Source: RUG420 sp045642465 (GTDB lineage Bacteria; Bacillota; Clostridia; Oscillospirales; Acutalibacteraceae). From it: a stretch of DNA of 64,000 nucleotides. How positions within the stretch are numbered: the stretch's first letter is position 1; every line of letters begins with the position of its first letter. Positions 1 through 8,686 of this stretch are shown here, in pieces. Location of the stretch: the NCBI GenBank assembly GCA_045642465.1, contig JAZUIY010000016.1, forward strand, positions 248,001-312,000, in the 5' to 3' direction. The notes under the pieces were generated by a model that worked only from the letters and a program-made list of their open reading frames with translations, had not been told where the DNA came from and made no database searches. The translations under genes were made by a program, and so were the position numbers.

Positions 1-89
1 GTACCTTTATCATTACTCCATATAACGTTAACGTTACTGGTGACCTGCTTGACGAACTTGAAAACAACGGAATGTTTTTCCAGGAATAA
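1..89 (+). CDS. sepF: Cell division protein SepF, C-terminal fragment
   Basis: The window opens inside a reading frame that ends with TAA at 87-89. The 28 visible residues include ITPYNVNVTGD, which resembles the closing beta strands of SepF, usually FL-x-P-x-NV-x-V-x-G. SepF is a membrane-bound FtsZ-anchoring protein of the divisome. The context agrees: sepF is commonly followed by divIVA, lspA and rluD in Bacillota. A strong terminator follows at once. The call rests on a short fragment plus synteny, so it is probable rather than certain. Confidence 0.72.
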   Translation, partial: TFIITPYNVNVTGDLLDELENNGMFFQE

Positions 90-98
90 GGAAAGCAC

Positions 99-135
99 AA
101 AGGGCACACCATAACGGCGTGCCCTTTCTATTTTT
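99..135 (+). terminator. Rho-independent terminator after sepF
   Basis: A 9-bp perfect stem (AAAGGGCAC at 99-107 with GTGCCCTTT at 119-127) is followed by a T-rich run at 128-135. It separates sepF from divIVA. I see no clear promoter in the 30 bases left before divIVA, so divIVA may depend on read-through or on a promoter overlapping this hairpin. Confidence 0.8.
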
Positions 136-164
136 AGAGAAAGAGAACGAGGAGACAGGATTTT

Positions 165-1139
165 ATGCTTACTCCAAAGCAAATTAAAAACTACGATTTC
201 CAATTAGTAGCCCGCGGCGCCTACAAGTCTTCTGACGTAGACGCTTTCATGAACGAGGTTTATCAGTCTTACAGTCAGATGTTTGACGAAAATGCAGAAC
301 TCATCAAGAAGATGAATTTGCTGGCTGATAAGGTTGCTCATTACAAAGAAGACGAAGAAAGCATCCGTGAAGCCCTCGTAGAAGCCCAGAAAATGAAGAA
401 CAATATCTTGCAGGAAGCAGAAGCCGAAGCAAGAGCCCGTGTCCTTTTGGCTGAAAAGCAGGCACAGGCAAATCTGGACTCTTTGAATAAAGATGCCGCC
501 AACATTCTCTCTGATGCTCATCAGGAAGCAGACGGCATTATTGAAACTGCAGAACAGACCCTGAACATGGCTAAGAAGAACGCCGCTAGCCTCTTGGAAC
601 GTGCAGAAGAAATGTACCAGGAAAAGGTTGGCTCCATTGAATCCGATGCCATCCAGCAGCAGAAAAAGATGGAAAGCATTCAGGAAGAATCCGAACGCCT
701 CCGTCAGAAGCTCATTGACACCTATAAGAATCAGCTGGAAATGCTGGAATTCAGCCAGAACTTTGATAACCCGGCTTCCATCATTCCAACTGCCAATGAC
801 TTTACTCCGGACTTTGAAGTACCGGAACCATATCAGGCTCCATCCGTTTCCGACGTAACCGACTTCTTCAGCAACACCCCGGAAGAACCAATTTTGGAAG
901 CAGTAGAAGAAGCTGTTAAAGAAGCTCCTACCGAAGTAGTGGAAGAAACGGTTGAAGAAGCTGCAAAAGCTGTTTTTGAAGAACCGGAAGAAGAACCTGC
1001 TAGAAAGAGCAGCAAATACGATATTTTCCTTTCTCCATTTAAGAGAGAAAAATCTCGGGCAGAAAAGGCTGCCGAACAGGATTATCTGGAAAAAGACTAC
1101 GCAGATATTTACGACTATTTAGACGACGAGGAAGAATAA
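165..1139 (+). CDS. divIVA: DivIVA family cell-division/polarity protein
   Basis: This 324-residue protein starts MLTPKQIKNYDF, the standard DivIVA amino terminus. The DivIVA domain (about residues 1-65) inserts at curved membrane such as poles and septa and recruits partners. Residues about 40-195 are a Glu/Lys/Gln/Ala-rich coiled coil for oligomerisation. The last 125 residues are a low-complexity, strongly acidic tail with EEAVEEA-like repeats, longer than in Bacillus subtilis DivIVA, so partner recruitment may differ. GAGGAG lies just upstream of the ATG. The stop codon directly abuts the lspA start, so the two are translationally linked. Family call is firm; the exact polar partner is unknown. 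Confidence 0.92.
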   Translation: MLTPKQIKNYDFQLVARGAYKSSDVDAFMNEVYQSYSQMFDENAELIKKMNLLADKVAHYKEDEESIREALVEAQKMKNNILQEAEAEARARVLLAEKQAQANLDSLNKDAANILSDAHQEADGIIETAEQTLNMAKKNAASLLERAEEMYQEKVGSIESDAIQQQKKMESIQEESERLRQKLIDTYKNQLEMLEFSQNFDNPASIIPTANDFTPDFEVPEPYQAPSVSDVTDFFSNTPEEPILEAVEEAVKEAPTEVVEETVEEAAKAVFEEPEEEPARKSSKYDIFLSPFKREKSRAEKAAEQDYLEKDYADIYDYLDDEEE

Positions 1140-1610
1140 ATGACCTTATTTTGGGCAGTATTTCTGGTGGTCCTTTTGGTGGCCGCAGATCAGCTGACAA
1201 AATTACTCGTCCTTCAAACTTTGGCTGACGGTGGTACCCACACCGTTATTTCCCATGCATTACAGTTCCGCTATGTGGAAAACACCGGCATGGCATTTAG
1301 CATGCTGGAAAACCACCCAAAGGCTTTGGCCATTTTCTCCATTGTCATTATTGTGGTGGTCTTTTCCCTGGTTTGGAAATGGAATATTGTAGACAAACGC
1401 ACTTGGTTCGCACTGCTCCTTTTGGCAGCAGGGGGACTGGGGAATGCAATAGACCGGTTTGCACGTGGGTTCGTAGTGGACTTCATTGAAGTGACCTTTA
1501 TGAACTTTGCCGTATTCAATGTCGCCGACTGCTTCGTTACGGTCGGCGCCATTTTACTCATTGTATTCGTGTTTATGGACACGCTGAAAGGCAAAGATAA
1601 CCATGAATGA
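1140..1610 (+). CDS. lspA: Lipoprotein signal peptidase (signal peptidase II)
   Basis: LspA is the membrane aspartyl protease that removes signal peptides from diacylglyceryl-modified prolipoproteins. The 156-residue protein has four hydrophobic segments and the family motifs: ADQLTK near the N-terminus, NTGMAFSML, GNAIDR, VVDFIEV and FNVADCFV. The catalytic aspartates are predicted at D114 (VVDF) and D130 (FNVAD). Length is normal for the family. ATG follows the divIVA stop with no gap, and the 3' end overlaps rluD by 8 bases, so divIVA-lspA-rluD form one operon. Confidence 0.96.
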   Translation: MTLFWAVFLVVLLVAADQLTKLLVLQTLADGGTHTVISHALQFRYVENTGMAFSMLENHPKALAIFSIVIIVVVFSLVWKWNIVDKRTWFALLLLAAGGLGNAIDRFARGFVVDFIEVTFMNFAVFNVADCFVTVGAILLIVFVFMDTLKGKDNHE

Positions 1611-2529
1611 AGACATTTTTAACCTGACTGTGTCGGAAGACCAGGTAGGTTCCAGAATTGATATAACGGTTTCTGACCTTGTGCCTGACCTGACTCGGTC
1701 CGGCGCCCAAAAGCTGCTAAGCGAAGGCTTGGTTACCGTCAATGAGGAACCGGTAGGGAAGAACTACAAACTCAGAGTTGAAGACGAAGTAATTGTACAT
1801 GTTCCGGCACCGAAGCCACTGGTGGCTGAGGCCCAGAACATTCCCGTAGACATCGTCTACGAAGACGACGACTTATTGGTGGTCAACAAGCCGAAGGGCA
1901 TGGTGGTGCACCCGGCGCCGGGCAACCCGGACGGGACTTTGGTCAATGCACTGCTGTACCACTGTGAAGGCAGTCTGTCCGGAATCAACGGCGTTATCCG
2001 TCCGGGCATTGTCCACCGCATAGACAAAGACACTTCCGGCCTGCTCATTGTGGCAAAGAACGACTTTGCTCACGTGGCGTTGGCCGAACAAATTAAAGAA
2101 CACTCTTTCACCCGCGAATACAGAGCGGTGGTCCATGGCAATCTGAAGGACGACGAAGGCACCATCCATGCCCCAATCGGCAGAAGCCCAAAGGACCGGA
2201 AGAAAATGGCGGTTACGGACAAGAACTCCAAGGACGCCATTACCCATTATCAGGTGCTGGAACGGTATCCCGGTTACACCTATGTAAAGTGTAGATTGGA
2301 AACCGGCCGTACCCACCAAATCCGTGTACATATGGCCTACATAGGCCACCCGGTTGCAGGGGACCCGGTATACGGACCAAAGAACACCTTGAAAGGCTTA
2401 GACGGGCAGTGCCTGCACGCCGGCCTCATAGGATTTGTTCATCCGAGAACAGGGGAGTATTTAGAATTTGAAGCCCCTCTGCCGGAGTATTTCATCAGTA
2501 CTATCTGCGCTTTGCAAAAGAAAGCGTAA
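1603..2529 (+). CDS. rluD: 23S rRNA pseudouridine synthase, RluD/YlyB family
   Basis: A 308-residue RluA/RluD-type pseudouridine synthase. An S4 RNA-binding domain spans about residues 15-75 and the catalytic domain about 85-300. The active-site motif HRIDKDTSGLL carries the nucleophilic aspartate D141. RluD converts specific 23S rRNA uridines to pseudouridine, but RluA-family members differ in target, so the substrate position is inferred from the family. It overlaps lspA by 8 bases (ATGAATGA), a usual arrangement in Bacillota, where the gene is also annotated ylyB. Confidence 0.9.
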   Translation: MNEDIFNLTVSEDQVGSRIDITVSDLVPDLTRSGAQKLLSEGLVTVNEEPVGKNYKLRVEDEVIVHVPAPKPLVAEAQNIPVDIVYEDDDLLVVNKPKGMVVHPAPGNPDGTLVNALLYHCEGSLSGINGVIRPGIVHRIDKDTSGLLIVAKNDFAHVALAEQIKEHSFTREYRAVVHGNLKDDEGTIHAPIGRSPKDRKKMAVTDKNSKDAITHYQVLERYPGYTYVKCRLETGRTHQIRVHMAYIGHPVAGDPVYGPKNTLKGLDGQCLHAGLIGFVHPRTGEYLEFEAPLPEYFISTICALQKKA

Positions 2530-2551
2530 TCCAATATTAGGAGGAATATAA

Positions 2552-3394
2552 ATGGACGCATCAGCTAAAAAAGAATTGAAGCTTACTGCTGCCAACGTTA
2601 GAAAGCTCGTCATTGAAGGCGTTTTCAATGCTGCTTCCGGCCATCCGGGCGGATCTCTTTCCGTTTCTGACATTATCACTTATCTCTACTTCAAAGAAAT
2701 GAACGTAGATCCAAAGAACCCAACATGGGAAGACAGAGACCGCTTTGTCCTTTCCAAGGGTCACACCGCACCTGCACTCTATGGTGCACTTGCTCTCAAG
2801 GGTTTCTTCCCAGTAGAAGACATTAAAACCCTTCGTAAACCAACTTCTCACCTGCAGGGTCACCCATCTCTTGGTAAGACCCCAGGTATTGATATGTCTA
2901 CCGGTTCTCTTGGCCAGGGCATTTCCGTTGCTGTTGGTCTTGCACTTGGTGCAAAGAGAAAGGGCGCTGACTACCGCGTATACACCGTACTTGGTGACGG
3001 CGAAATCGGTGAAGGTCAGGTTTGGGAAGCAGCTATGTTCGCTGCTGCCAAGGGTCTGGACAATTTGGTAGCTGTTGTTGATAACAACAACCTTCAGATT
3101 GACGGTACCATTGAAGAAGTAAACTCTCCTTATCCAATTGATGAAAAGTTCCAGGCCTTCGGTTGGAATGTTATCAACATCAACGGCCACTGCTTCGACC
3201 AGATTGACGAAGCTTTCAAGGCTGCTAAGGAATGCAAGGGTAAGCCAACCGCAATTATTGCTAAGACCGTTAAGGGCAAGGGCGTATCCTTCATGGAAGA
3301 CCAGGTAGGCTGGCATGGTAAGGCTCCAAATGCTGAACAGTATGCCCAGGCTATGGAAGAACTTGACGCTGCAATTGCAGAAATCAACGCATAA
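2552..3394 (+). CDS. Transketolase, N-terminal (thiamine-binding) subunit
   Basis: The first half of a split transketolase, 280 residues. It carries HPGGSLSVSD, KGHTAPALYGALA and the thiamine-diphosphate motif running from GDGEIGEGQ to VDNNNLQ. Together with the next gene it should move two-carbon units between sugar phosphates in the non-oxidative pentose phosphate pathway, supplying ribose-5-phosphate and the erythrose-4-phosphate needed by the aro operon in this window. Split transketolases are common in anaerobic Bacillota and archaea. AGGAGG precedes the ATG. The partner gene starts 12 bases after the stop. Confidence 0.93.
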   Translation: MDASAKKELKLTAANVRKLVIEGVFNAASGHPGGSLSVSDIITYLYFKEMNVDPKNPTWEDRDRFVLSKGHTAPALYGALALKGFFPVEDIKTLRKPTSHLQGHPSLGKTPGIDMSTGSLGQGISVAVGLALGAKRKGADYRVYTVLGDGEIGEGQVWEAAMFAAAKGLDNLVAVVDNNNLQIDGTIEEVNSPYPIDEKFQAFGWNVININGHCFDQIDEAFKAAKECKGKPTAIIAKTVKGKGVSFMEDQVGWHGKAPNAEQYAQAMEELDAAIAEINA

Positions 3395-3406
3395 GGAGGA
3401 TTAGTC

Positions 3407-4345
3407 ATGGCTGATAAAAAAGCAACTCGAGTTGGTTACGCTGACGGCCTCCTCGAACTCGGTAAAATTAACGACAACGTAGTAGTTATGGACGCTGACC
3501 TTGCTGGTGCAACCCAGACCTGCGTATTTAAGAAGGAATATCCGGACAGATTCTATGATGCCGGTATTGCAGAAGGAAACTTAATGGGCGTTGCTGCCGG
3601 TCTCTCTCTTTCCGGTTACACCGTATTTGCATCTTCCTTCGCTATGTTCGCTGCCGGTCGTGCATTCGAACAGATTAGAAACTCCATTGGTTACCCACAC
3701 CTCAACGTCAAGATTGCTGCTACTCATGCAGGTATCTCCGTTGGTGAAGACGGTGCTTCCCATCAGTGTAATGAAGACATTGGTCTGATGAGAACCATCC
3801 CTGGTATGGTAATCCTGAACCCTGCAGACGCTATTGAAGCTAAGAAAGCTGTTCTTGCTGCTGCAGAATATGAAGGTCCTGTATACCTTCGTTTTGGCCG
3901 TCTCGCTGTTCCACAGATCTTTGATGACGACTACAAGTTTGAAATCGGTAAGGCTGTTACCCTCAAAGAAGGGAAAGATGTAGCTATCCTTGCTACCGGT
4001 CTTATGGTTAACGAAGCACTCATTGCTGCCGACACCCTGAAGGCTGAAGGCATTGACGCTAAGGTAATCAACGTTGCTACCATCAAGCCTCTTGATGAAG
4101 CTGCTGTTGTTGCTGCTGCTAAGGAATGCGGCTGCGTTGTTACTGCTGAAGAACATAACGTTATTGGCGGTCTCGGCTCTGCTGTTGCTGAAGTACTTGC
4201 TGAACAGCTTCCAACTCCAATGGTTCGCGTTGGTGTAGAAGATACCTTCGGTAAGTCTGGTCCTGCACCAGAATTGCTTCACATCTTTGGCTTGGATGCT
4301 GACCACATTGTGGCTGCTGCTAAGGAAGCAATTGCTAAGAAGTAA
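3407..4345 (+). CDS. Transketolase, C-terminal subunit
   Basis: The 312-residue second half, containing the pyrimidine-binding and C-terminal transketolase domains. GIAEGNLMGVAAGLSLSG includes the conserved glutamate that activates thiamine diphosphate, and EDGASHQCNEDIG matches the family loop. The partners should form a heterotetramer whose active sites lie between the two polypeptides. Resemblance to the C-terminal half of DXP synthase exists, but the split form and pairing favour transketolase. A strong hairpin terminator follows the stop. Confidence 0.93.
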   Translation: MADKKATRVGYADGLLELGKINDNVVVMDADLAGATQTCVFKKEYPDRFYDAGIAEGNLMGVAAGLSLSGYTVFASSFAMFAAGRAFEQIRNSIGYPHLNVKIAATHAGISVGEDGASHQCNEDIGLMRTIPGMVILNPADAIEAKKAVLAAAEYEGPVYLRFGRLAVPQIFDDDYKFEIGKAVTLKEGKDVAILATGLMVNEALIAADTLKAEGIDAKVINVATIKPLDEAAVVAAAKECGCVVTAEEHNVIGGLGSAVAEVLAEQLPTPMVRVGVEDTFGKSGPAPELLHIFGLDADHIVAAAKEAIAKK

Positions 4346-4361
4346 TTTCTAATAAAAAGAG

Positions 4362-4405
4362 GCCCAAACAAAGGCGTACTCCGCCTTTGTTGGGCTTTCT
4401 TTGTT
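4362..4405 (+). terminator. Terminator after the split transketolase
   Basis: GCCCAAACAAAGGCG (4362-4376) pairs with CGCCTTTGTTGGGC (4382-4395) with one bulged A, and T-rich sequence follows. Its 3' arm overlaps a possible upstream TTG start of the next reading frame at 4387, which argues that the next gene begins later, at 4429. Confidence 0.85.
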
Positions 4406-4428
4406 CTTTTATGGGAGGAAACGGGGAT

Positions 4429-5496
4429 ATGACAAAAAAGGAATTAAAAGCGGCGCAAGAAAAGACCGTAGCTTCTTTCACTCCGGTTTCTGACACCGTA
4501 TTTATGATGCAGACTTACCAGGATTATTTTCTGGAATCCATTGTGAAAAACGGGGTCAGCAACGTTGGGAAACTGCTGTCTTTTGTTGTGAAAACCCAGA
4601 AACTGGGAACCAAACTGGGTATGAAAGCAGGAAATGGATTTGCCTGCACTACCTTCAATGCCCTGAACGAAAAGGGAGACCACATTTTAGGTAGAAACTT
4701 TGACTATAGAGATGCTCCGGTTTGTGTAAACTGGACTGCTCCGGAAGGGGGCTACAAGAGCATCTCCATTATGAATATGAACTTCTTGCTCTATGGCTAC
4801 AAATGGAATAGAGCTGCTAAGTCTGCCATGAGAAAGCAGTTACTTCTGGCACCTTACGTTTTAATGGACGGCATGAATGAAAAAGGCCTGGCCATTGACG
4901 TAGTAGAAATTAAAGGCGTGAAGTGCAAGCAGAAAACCGGCAAAAAGCCAATGTCCACCACTGCAGCCATGCGCTGCGTTTTGGATACCTGCGCTACCGT
5001 AGACGAAGCAGTTGCCTTCTTTAAAAAGTATGACATGCACAGTGCCATCGGCTGTGACTATCACTTCCATGTCATTGACGCCTCCGGCAAGAGTGTCATC
5101 ATTGAATACATTGATTCCGACATGCGTCTCTTCTATCCGGAACAGAAGAGAGAAAACGTATTCCCATCCCAGTACATGGTAAACTTCTATCTGAGTCCGG
5201 ACGGGGACAACCACGACGGGTTCGGTTATACCCGTTACCGTTATCTCCAGGAAGCCTTTGCCGGCAATCAGGGCCGCATGACTGAACAGCAGGCCTTGAA
5301 CCTGTTGGATAAGTGCAGACTGTCTTACCGCAAACAGTATGCCCCTGGCATTGGCCACGACGTTACCAGCCTTTGGAGCGTCGTTTATAACGTAAACGAA
5401 AAGACTGCTACCCTTTGCGCTCGCATGGACTACAGCAAACAGTACACCTTCAAATTGGATGAACCATTGCAGGTAGAAGTTGCTGACCGCAAGTAA
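4429..5496 (+). CDS. Choloylglycine hydrolase / NAAA-like Ntn-hydrolase family protein
   Basis: A 355-residue linear-amide C-N hydrolase of the bile salt hydrolase / acid-ceramidase-like superfamily. The signature is GFACTTFNALNEKGD followed by GRNFDY, then MDGMNEKGLAIDV. The predicted nucleophile is C73. In bile salt hydrolases that cysteine becomes residue 1 after Met removal, but here it is internal, so the enzyme would need autocatalytic cleavage before C73, as in penicillin acyltransferase and NAAA relatives. Substrate (bile salt, N-acyl amino acid or beta-lactam) cannot be read from sequence. I chose the ATG at 4429 because GGGAGG sits 12 bases upstream; a longer frame from TTG 4387 lies in the terminator. 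No signal peptide. Confidence 0.75.
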   Translation: MTKKELKAAQEKTVASFTPVSDTVFMMQTYQDYFLESIVKNGVSNVGKLLSFVVKTQKLGTKLGMKAGNGFACTTFNALNEKGDHILGRNFDYRDAPVCVNWTAPEGGYKSISIMNMNFLLYGYKWNRAAKSAMRKQLLLAPYVLMDGMNEKGLAIDVVEIKGVKCKQKTGKKPMSTTAAMRCVLDTCATVDEAVAFFKKYDMHSAIGCDYHFHVIDASGKSVIIEYIDSDMRLFYPEQKRENVFPSQYMVNFYLSPDGDNHDGFGYTRYRYLQEAFAGNQGRMTEQQALNLLDKCRLSYRKQYAPGIGHDVTSLWSVVYNVNEKTATLCARMDYSKQYTFKLDEPLQVEVADRK

Positions 5497-5522
5497 ACAA
5501 GGGAAAAAGGAGTATTTGTTCC

Positions 5523-6845
5523 ATGGATGAAAAACGCTGTCTGGATTATGCAAATGGCTTGGCCAACTTAATCCGATACGAAACCATATCCGAATACAAC
5601 CACGTGAATCTGGAAAAGATGCGTGGATTCCATGAAGTATTAAAAACAGAATTTCCAAACGTATTCTCCCACATGGAAGTAGAAGACTATAATGGGTCTT
5701 TGCTGCTCCGCTGGCCGGGTTACAACCAGGCTTTGGACCCAGCCCTGTTTATGAACCACTTTGACGTAGTGGAAGCTACCGGGGACTGGGAACACGAAGC
5801 TTTTTCCGGAGAAATTGTAGACGGCAAAATTTGGGGCCGCGGCACCTTGGACACCAAGGGTGGTCTCTACTGTATGCTGAAAGCAGCAGACGAACTCATT
5901 GGAGAAGGTTATGAACCTGCCAGAGACATCTATTTTGAATCCGCTTGTACGGAAGAAGTTGAAGGCTCCGGTTGTGACTATATTTCCCAACTCTTACAAG
6001 ACCGTGGCATTCATTTCTACTTCGTTTTAGACGAAGGCGGAATGGTAATGCATGACCCAATCGGCGGTGCCGACGGGGACTTCGCCATGATTGGCGTAGG
6101 GGAAAAGGGCTGTGCAGACTTAAAGTTCATTGCCCGTTCCAACGGCGGTCATGCCTCCATGCCGGGGAAAGATACTCCGCTGGTACGCTTGGGTAAATTC
6201 ATGGTTGCCTGCGAAGAGGAAAAACTCTTTCCCGTAGAAATGAATGACGTTGTCAAAGAACTGCTCCGCCGTGTTGGTCCAAGCATGGGCGGTGTGGTAG
6301 GATCCGTAGTAGGAAAACCGGATTTCTTTGAACTGATTCTGGAAAAGGTAATGCCGTCTGTTTCCGCTGCAGCCGGCGCAATGCTTCAGACCACCTTGGC
6401 CTTCACCATGGCCCAGGGTTCCGAAGCTTACAATGCACTGCCGACAGAAGCGTTCGTTACCGGTAACATGCGTTTCTCTCACCACCAGGGCGGGGAGGCT
6501 TCCAAAGAAGCCGTCCGCAAGCTGGCAGAGAAATATGACGTGGAAATGGAAATCATTGACCCGGGTATTGAATCCGGCATTTCTTCCTTCAAGTGCGAAC
6601 AGTTCCGCCTCATTGAAAAGGCAGTGGACATTGCATATCCGGGCGTTACTTCCGCCCCATACGTTACCAACACGGCATCGGATGCCCGTTACTTAGACCG
6701 CTGTTCCGAAAACATTTACCGCTTGGCACCGTTCTTCATTGACGACCAGCAGTTAGACAGCATTCACGGCATCAACGAAAACTTAGATATTAAGTGTCTT
6801 GGACCGGCTGTAGATTTCTACCGCTTTATTATGAAGAGTATTTAA
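5523..6845 (+). CDS. M20 family metallopeptidase/deacylase
   Basis: A 440-residue zinc hydrolase of the M20/M25/M40 family (dipeptidases, aminoacylases, succinyl-diaminopimelate desuccinylase). Metal and catalytic motifs are visible: NHFDVVEA (H79, D81), GRGTLDTKGG (D110) and CTEEVEGSG (general base E144 with metal ligand E145). SNGGHASMPGKDTP holds the dimerisation-domain histidine. The divergent HFDVVE in place of HxDVVP suggests a member outside the best-known DapE and CPG2 groups. It lies 26 bases after the Ntn-hydrolase gene, so both may act in cleavage of amide-linked amino acids; that link is inference. Confidence 0.82.
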   Translation: MDEKRCLDYANGLANLIRYETISEYNHVNLEKMRGFHEVLKTEFPNVFSHMEVEDYNGSLLLRWPGYNQALDPALFMNHFDVVEATGDWEHEAFSGEIVDGKIWGRGTLDTKGGLYCMLKAADELIGEGYEPARDIYFESACTEEVEGSGCDYISQLLQDRGIHFYFVLDEGGMVMHDPIGGADGDFAMIGVGEKGCADLKFIARSNGGHASMPGKDTPLVRLGKFMVACEEEKLFPVEMNDVVKELLRRVGPSMGGVVGSVVGKPDFFELILEKVMPSVSAAAGAMLQTTLAFTMAQGSEAYNALPTEAFVTGNMRFSHHQGGEASKEAVRKLAEKYDVEMEIIDPGIESGISSFKCEQFRLIEKAVDIAYPGVTSAPYVTNTASDARYLDRCSENIYRLAPFFIDDQQLDSIHGINENLDIKCLGPAVDFYRFIMKSI

Positions 6846-6857
6846 AAGGAGAAACGT

Positions 6858-7082
6858 ATGGTCAAGTATCTTGTTATTACACTAATCTTTTTGGCCATTG
6901 TTGCAGTCAGTGCCAAGTATGAAAAAGCCTTTAGTGAACGAGGCAAAAAAATCTTCGTGATTGTCTCTTCCATTATTGTATTTTTCGTAGTACTGATTGG
7001 CACTTTGGCCGCCTTGGCAGAGGGAATGCAAGAACCGCAAAATGCCCTCATCTTCGCTCTTGAAAACACCACCGCTTTATAA
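6858..7082 (+). CDS. Small two-helix membrane protein, unknown function
   Basis: A 74-residue protein preceded by AAAGGAG. It has a hydrophobic helix at about residues 4-17, a short charged loop (KYEKAFSERGKK) and a second long hydrophobic helix at about 32-55. I do not recognise a family. It starts 12 bases after the M20 peptidase stop and ends shortly before tRNA-Pro, so it is probably the last gene of that operon. Confidence 0.6.
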   Translation: MVKYLVITLIFLAIVAVSAKYEKAFSERGKKIFVIVSSIIVFFVVLIGTLAALAEGMQEPQNALIFALENTTAL

Positions 7083-7104
7083 TATAATAACCAAGCACGC
7101 TAAT

Positions 7105-7181
7105 CGGGGTGTGGCAAAGCTTGGTATTGCGCTTGCTTCGGGAGCAAGAGGCCCCGGGTTCGAATCCCGGCACTCCGACCA
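7105..7181 (+). tRNA. tRNA-Pro(CGG)
   Basis: A 77-nt cloverleaf with encoded CCA (7179-7181). Acceptor CGGGGTG (7105-7111) pairs with CACTCCG (7171-7177). D stem is GCAA/TTGC and anticodon stem CTTGC/GCAAG, with loop TTCGGGA giving anticodon CGG, which reads proline codon CCG. T arm is CCGGG-TTCGAAT-CCCGG. CCG is a frequent proline codon in this window, so a dedicated CGG tRNA fits local codon use. Confidence 0.96.
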
Positions 7182-7184
7182 CTT

Positions 7185-7217
7185 AAAAGACCGGTCCGTC
7201 AGGACCGGTCTTTTTGT
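7185..7217 (+). terminator. Terminator after tRNA-Pro
   Basis: AAAAGACCGGTCC (7185-7197) pairs perfectly with GGACCGGTCTTTT (7202-7214), with a GTCA loop and a continuing T run. It ends the tRNA transcript. Confidence 0.88.
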
Positions 7218-7277
7218 CACTTGTCACCCAAAAATTCCTTTTTTATAATGGATAGGTATCTAAAAGGAGTGGAAACA

Positions 7278-8654
7278 ATGGGAGAAAATAAAATTTCCAA
7301 ACTCAATTGGTTTAACATCTGTATGTTCGGCCTGTCCGGTATCATTGCCTGGAATATGGAGAACATGTATTACAACACCTTCATGTACAACACGGTATAT
7401 GAAGGGGGAAATGCCGTGGGGAACCTGTCTTCTATGACAGCCATTCAACTCATGGTTTCCCTCAGTGCCATTACTGCGTTTTTGGCCACCATTTTTATTG
7501 GGAACTTATCCGATAAACTGAATAAACGAAAAGTAATCCTGTCCACCGGATTCATCATTTGGGGTATCATTTGCGCCGGGTTTGGCTTCTTAACCAAAGC
7601 CAACGTGTCCGCCGTCTTTGGAATTACCGAACCGGTGAAACTGGTTACCGTGACCGCCATAGTCATCATCATCATGGACTGCGTTATGACCTTCGTAGGT
7701 TCGTCTTCTTACGACGCTGTCTTTAACGCCTGGGTTACCGACATTACTAGTCCTAGAAACCGGGCCACCGTGGAAAGTGTACTGGCCATTTTCTCTGTGG
7801 CTGCTGTAGTAGTTGTTGTAGCCGTAGGCGGTATGATTGAACTGCTGGGCGGTTACCAGAACTTCTTCTTAATTTTGGGCCTCTTTGTGCTGCTTTGCGG
7901 CATCATCAGTGTGTTTACGTTGAAAGATTCTCGCAGCGGTGTCATCCAGAAGGATGAGCACTATTGGGAAAACTTAATCAGCGGCTTCCGTCCTTCTGTC
8001 ATCAAGCAGAACCCGAAGCTCTACATTACCTTCCTTGCTGCTGGCCTTTACAACATTTCCATTCAGTGCTTCTTCCCGTATCTGCTGATTTATTTGGACC
8101 ACGGGCTGGGACTGAAAATTGAAAACCTGATTTCCTATCTGAGCCTGCCGGTTATCGGCGGCCTGGTTGTAGCAGCAGCCGTTATTGTTGTTGCTGTTAT
8201 CTTCATGGGAAAAATCATAGACAAGGTGGGGAAGAACGTAGCCATCTTCATTGCCTTTGGCCTTTATGTACTTGGCCTCTTCGGGGCAGGCGCCGTTCAC
8301 ACCTTGGGTAAATTTGCTATAGTGGCTGTCCCGCTTCTTGCCGGTTATGGCCTCTTAGGTATTATCTTAAACTCCACCGTCCGGGACTATACACCGGAGG
8401 ATAACGCCGGCATGTTCCAAGGCATCCGCATGATTTTCTACGTGCTGATTCCTATGGTACTGGGCCCGGCCATTGGAGACTATGTCTGTGCTCACGCTGC
8501 CAGCGGAACCTATCTTTCCGACACCGGTGTGGCAACGTACGAACCATGCGCCGCCATGTTTACCGCAGCTGCTGTTGTCGGCGTGCTGATCTTGATTCCA
8601 ATTCTGATCCTCTTTAAGAAGGGTATTAACAAAGAGGTATCTACGGATTTATAA
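7278..8654 (+). CDS. MFS transporter, sugar-porter-like (GPH/SLC45-like)
   Basis: A 458-residue polytopic protein with about 12 predicted membrane helices. The loop after helix 2, NLSDKLNKRKVILS, matches the Major Facilitator signature G-x-x-x-D-R/K-x-x-R/K. Duplicated six-helix halves are separated by a hydrophilic linker near residue 220. The general shape recalls GPH or SLC45-like sugar carriers, but the substrate cannot be stated. The ATG at 7278 was chosen because AAAGGAG precedes it by 9 bases; an upstream in-frame start at 7221 would add 19 residues without a good ribosome binding site. Confidence 0.82.
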   Translation: MGENKISKLNWFNICMFGLSGIIAWNMENMYYNTFMYNTVYEGGNAVGNLSSMTAIQLMVSLSAITAFLATIFIGNLSDKLNKRKVILSTGFIIWGIICAGFGFLTKANVSAVFGITEPVKLVTVTAIVIIIMDCVMTFVGSSSYDAVFNAWVTDITSPRNRATVESVLAIFSVAAVVVVVAVGGMIELLGGYQNFFLILGLFVLLCGIISVFTLKDSRSGVIQKDEHYWENLISGFRPSVIKQNPKLYITFLAAGLYNISIQCFFPYLLIYLDHGLGLKIENLISYLSLPVIGGLVVAAAVIVVAVIFMGKIIDKVGKNVAIFIAFGLYVLGLFGAGAVHTLGKFAIVAVPLLAGYGLLGIILNSTVRDYTPEDNAGMFQGIRMIFYVLIPMVLGPAIGDYVCAHAASGTYLSDTGVATYEPCAAMFTAAAVVGVLILIPILILFKKGINKEVSTDL

Positions 8655-8686
8655 TGATGTAAAATAGACCGAAGGGGGGAGAACCC

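Noticed and set aside
2561..4306. Long minus-strand frames (251 and 241 residues) over the transketolase genes
   Set aside because: They are shadows of two well-supported plus-strand genes with clear transketolase motifs and carry no recognisable domain.
4387..4428. TTG start giving a 14-residue longer Ntn-hydrolase
   Set aside because: It lies in the terminator hairpin of the transketolase operon and lacks a ribosome binding site, while ATG 4429 has one.
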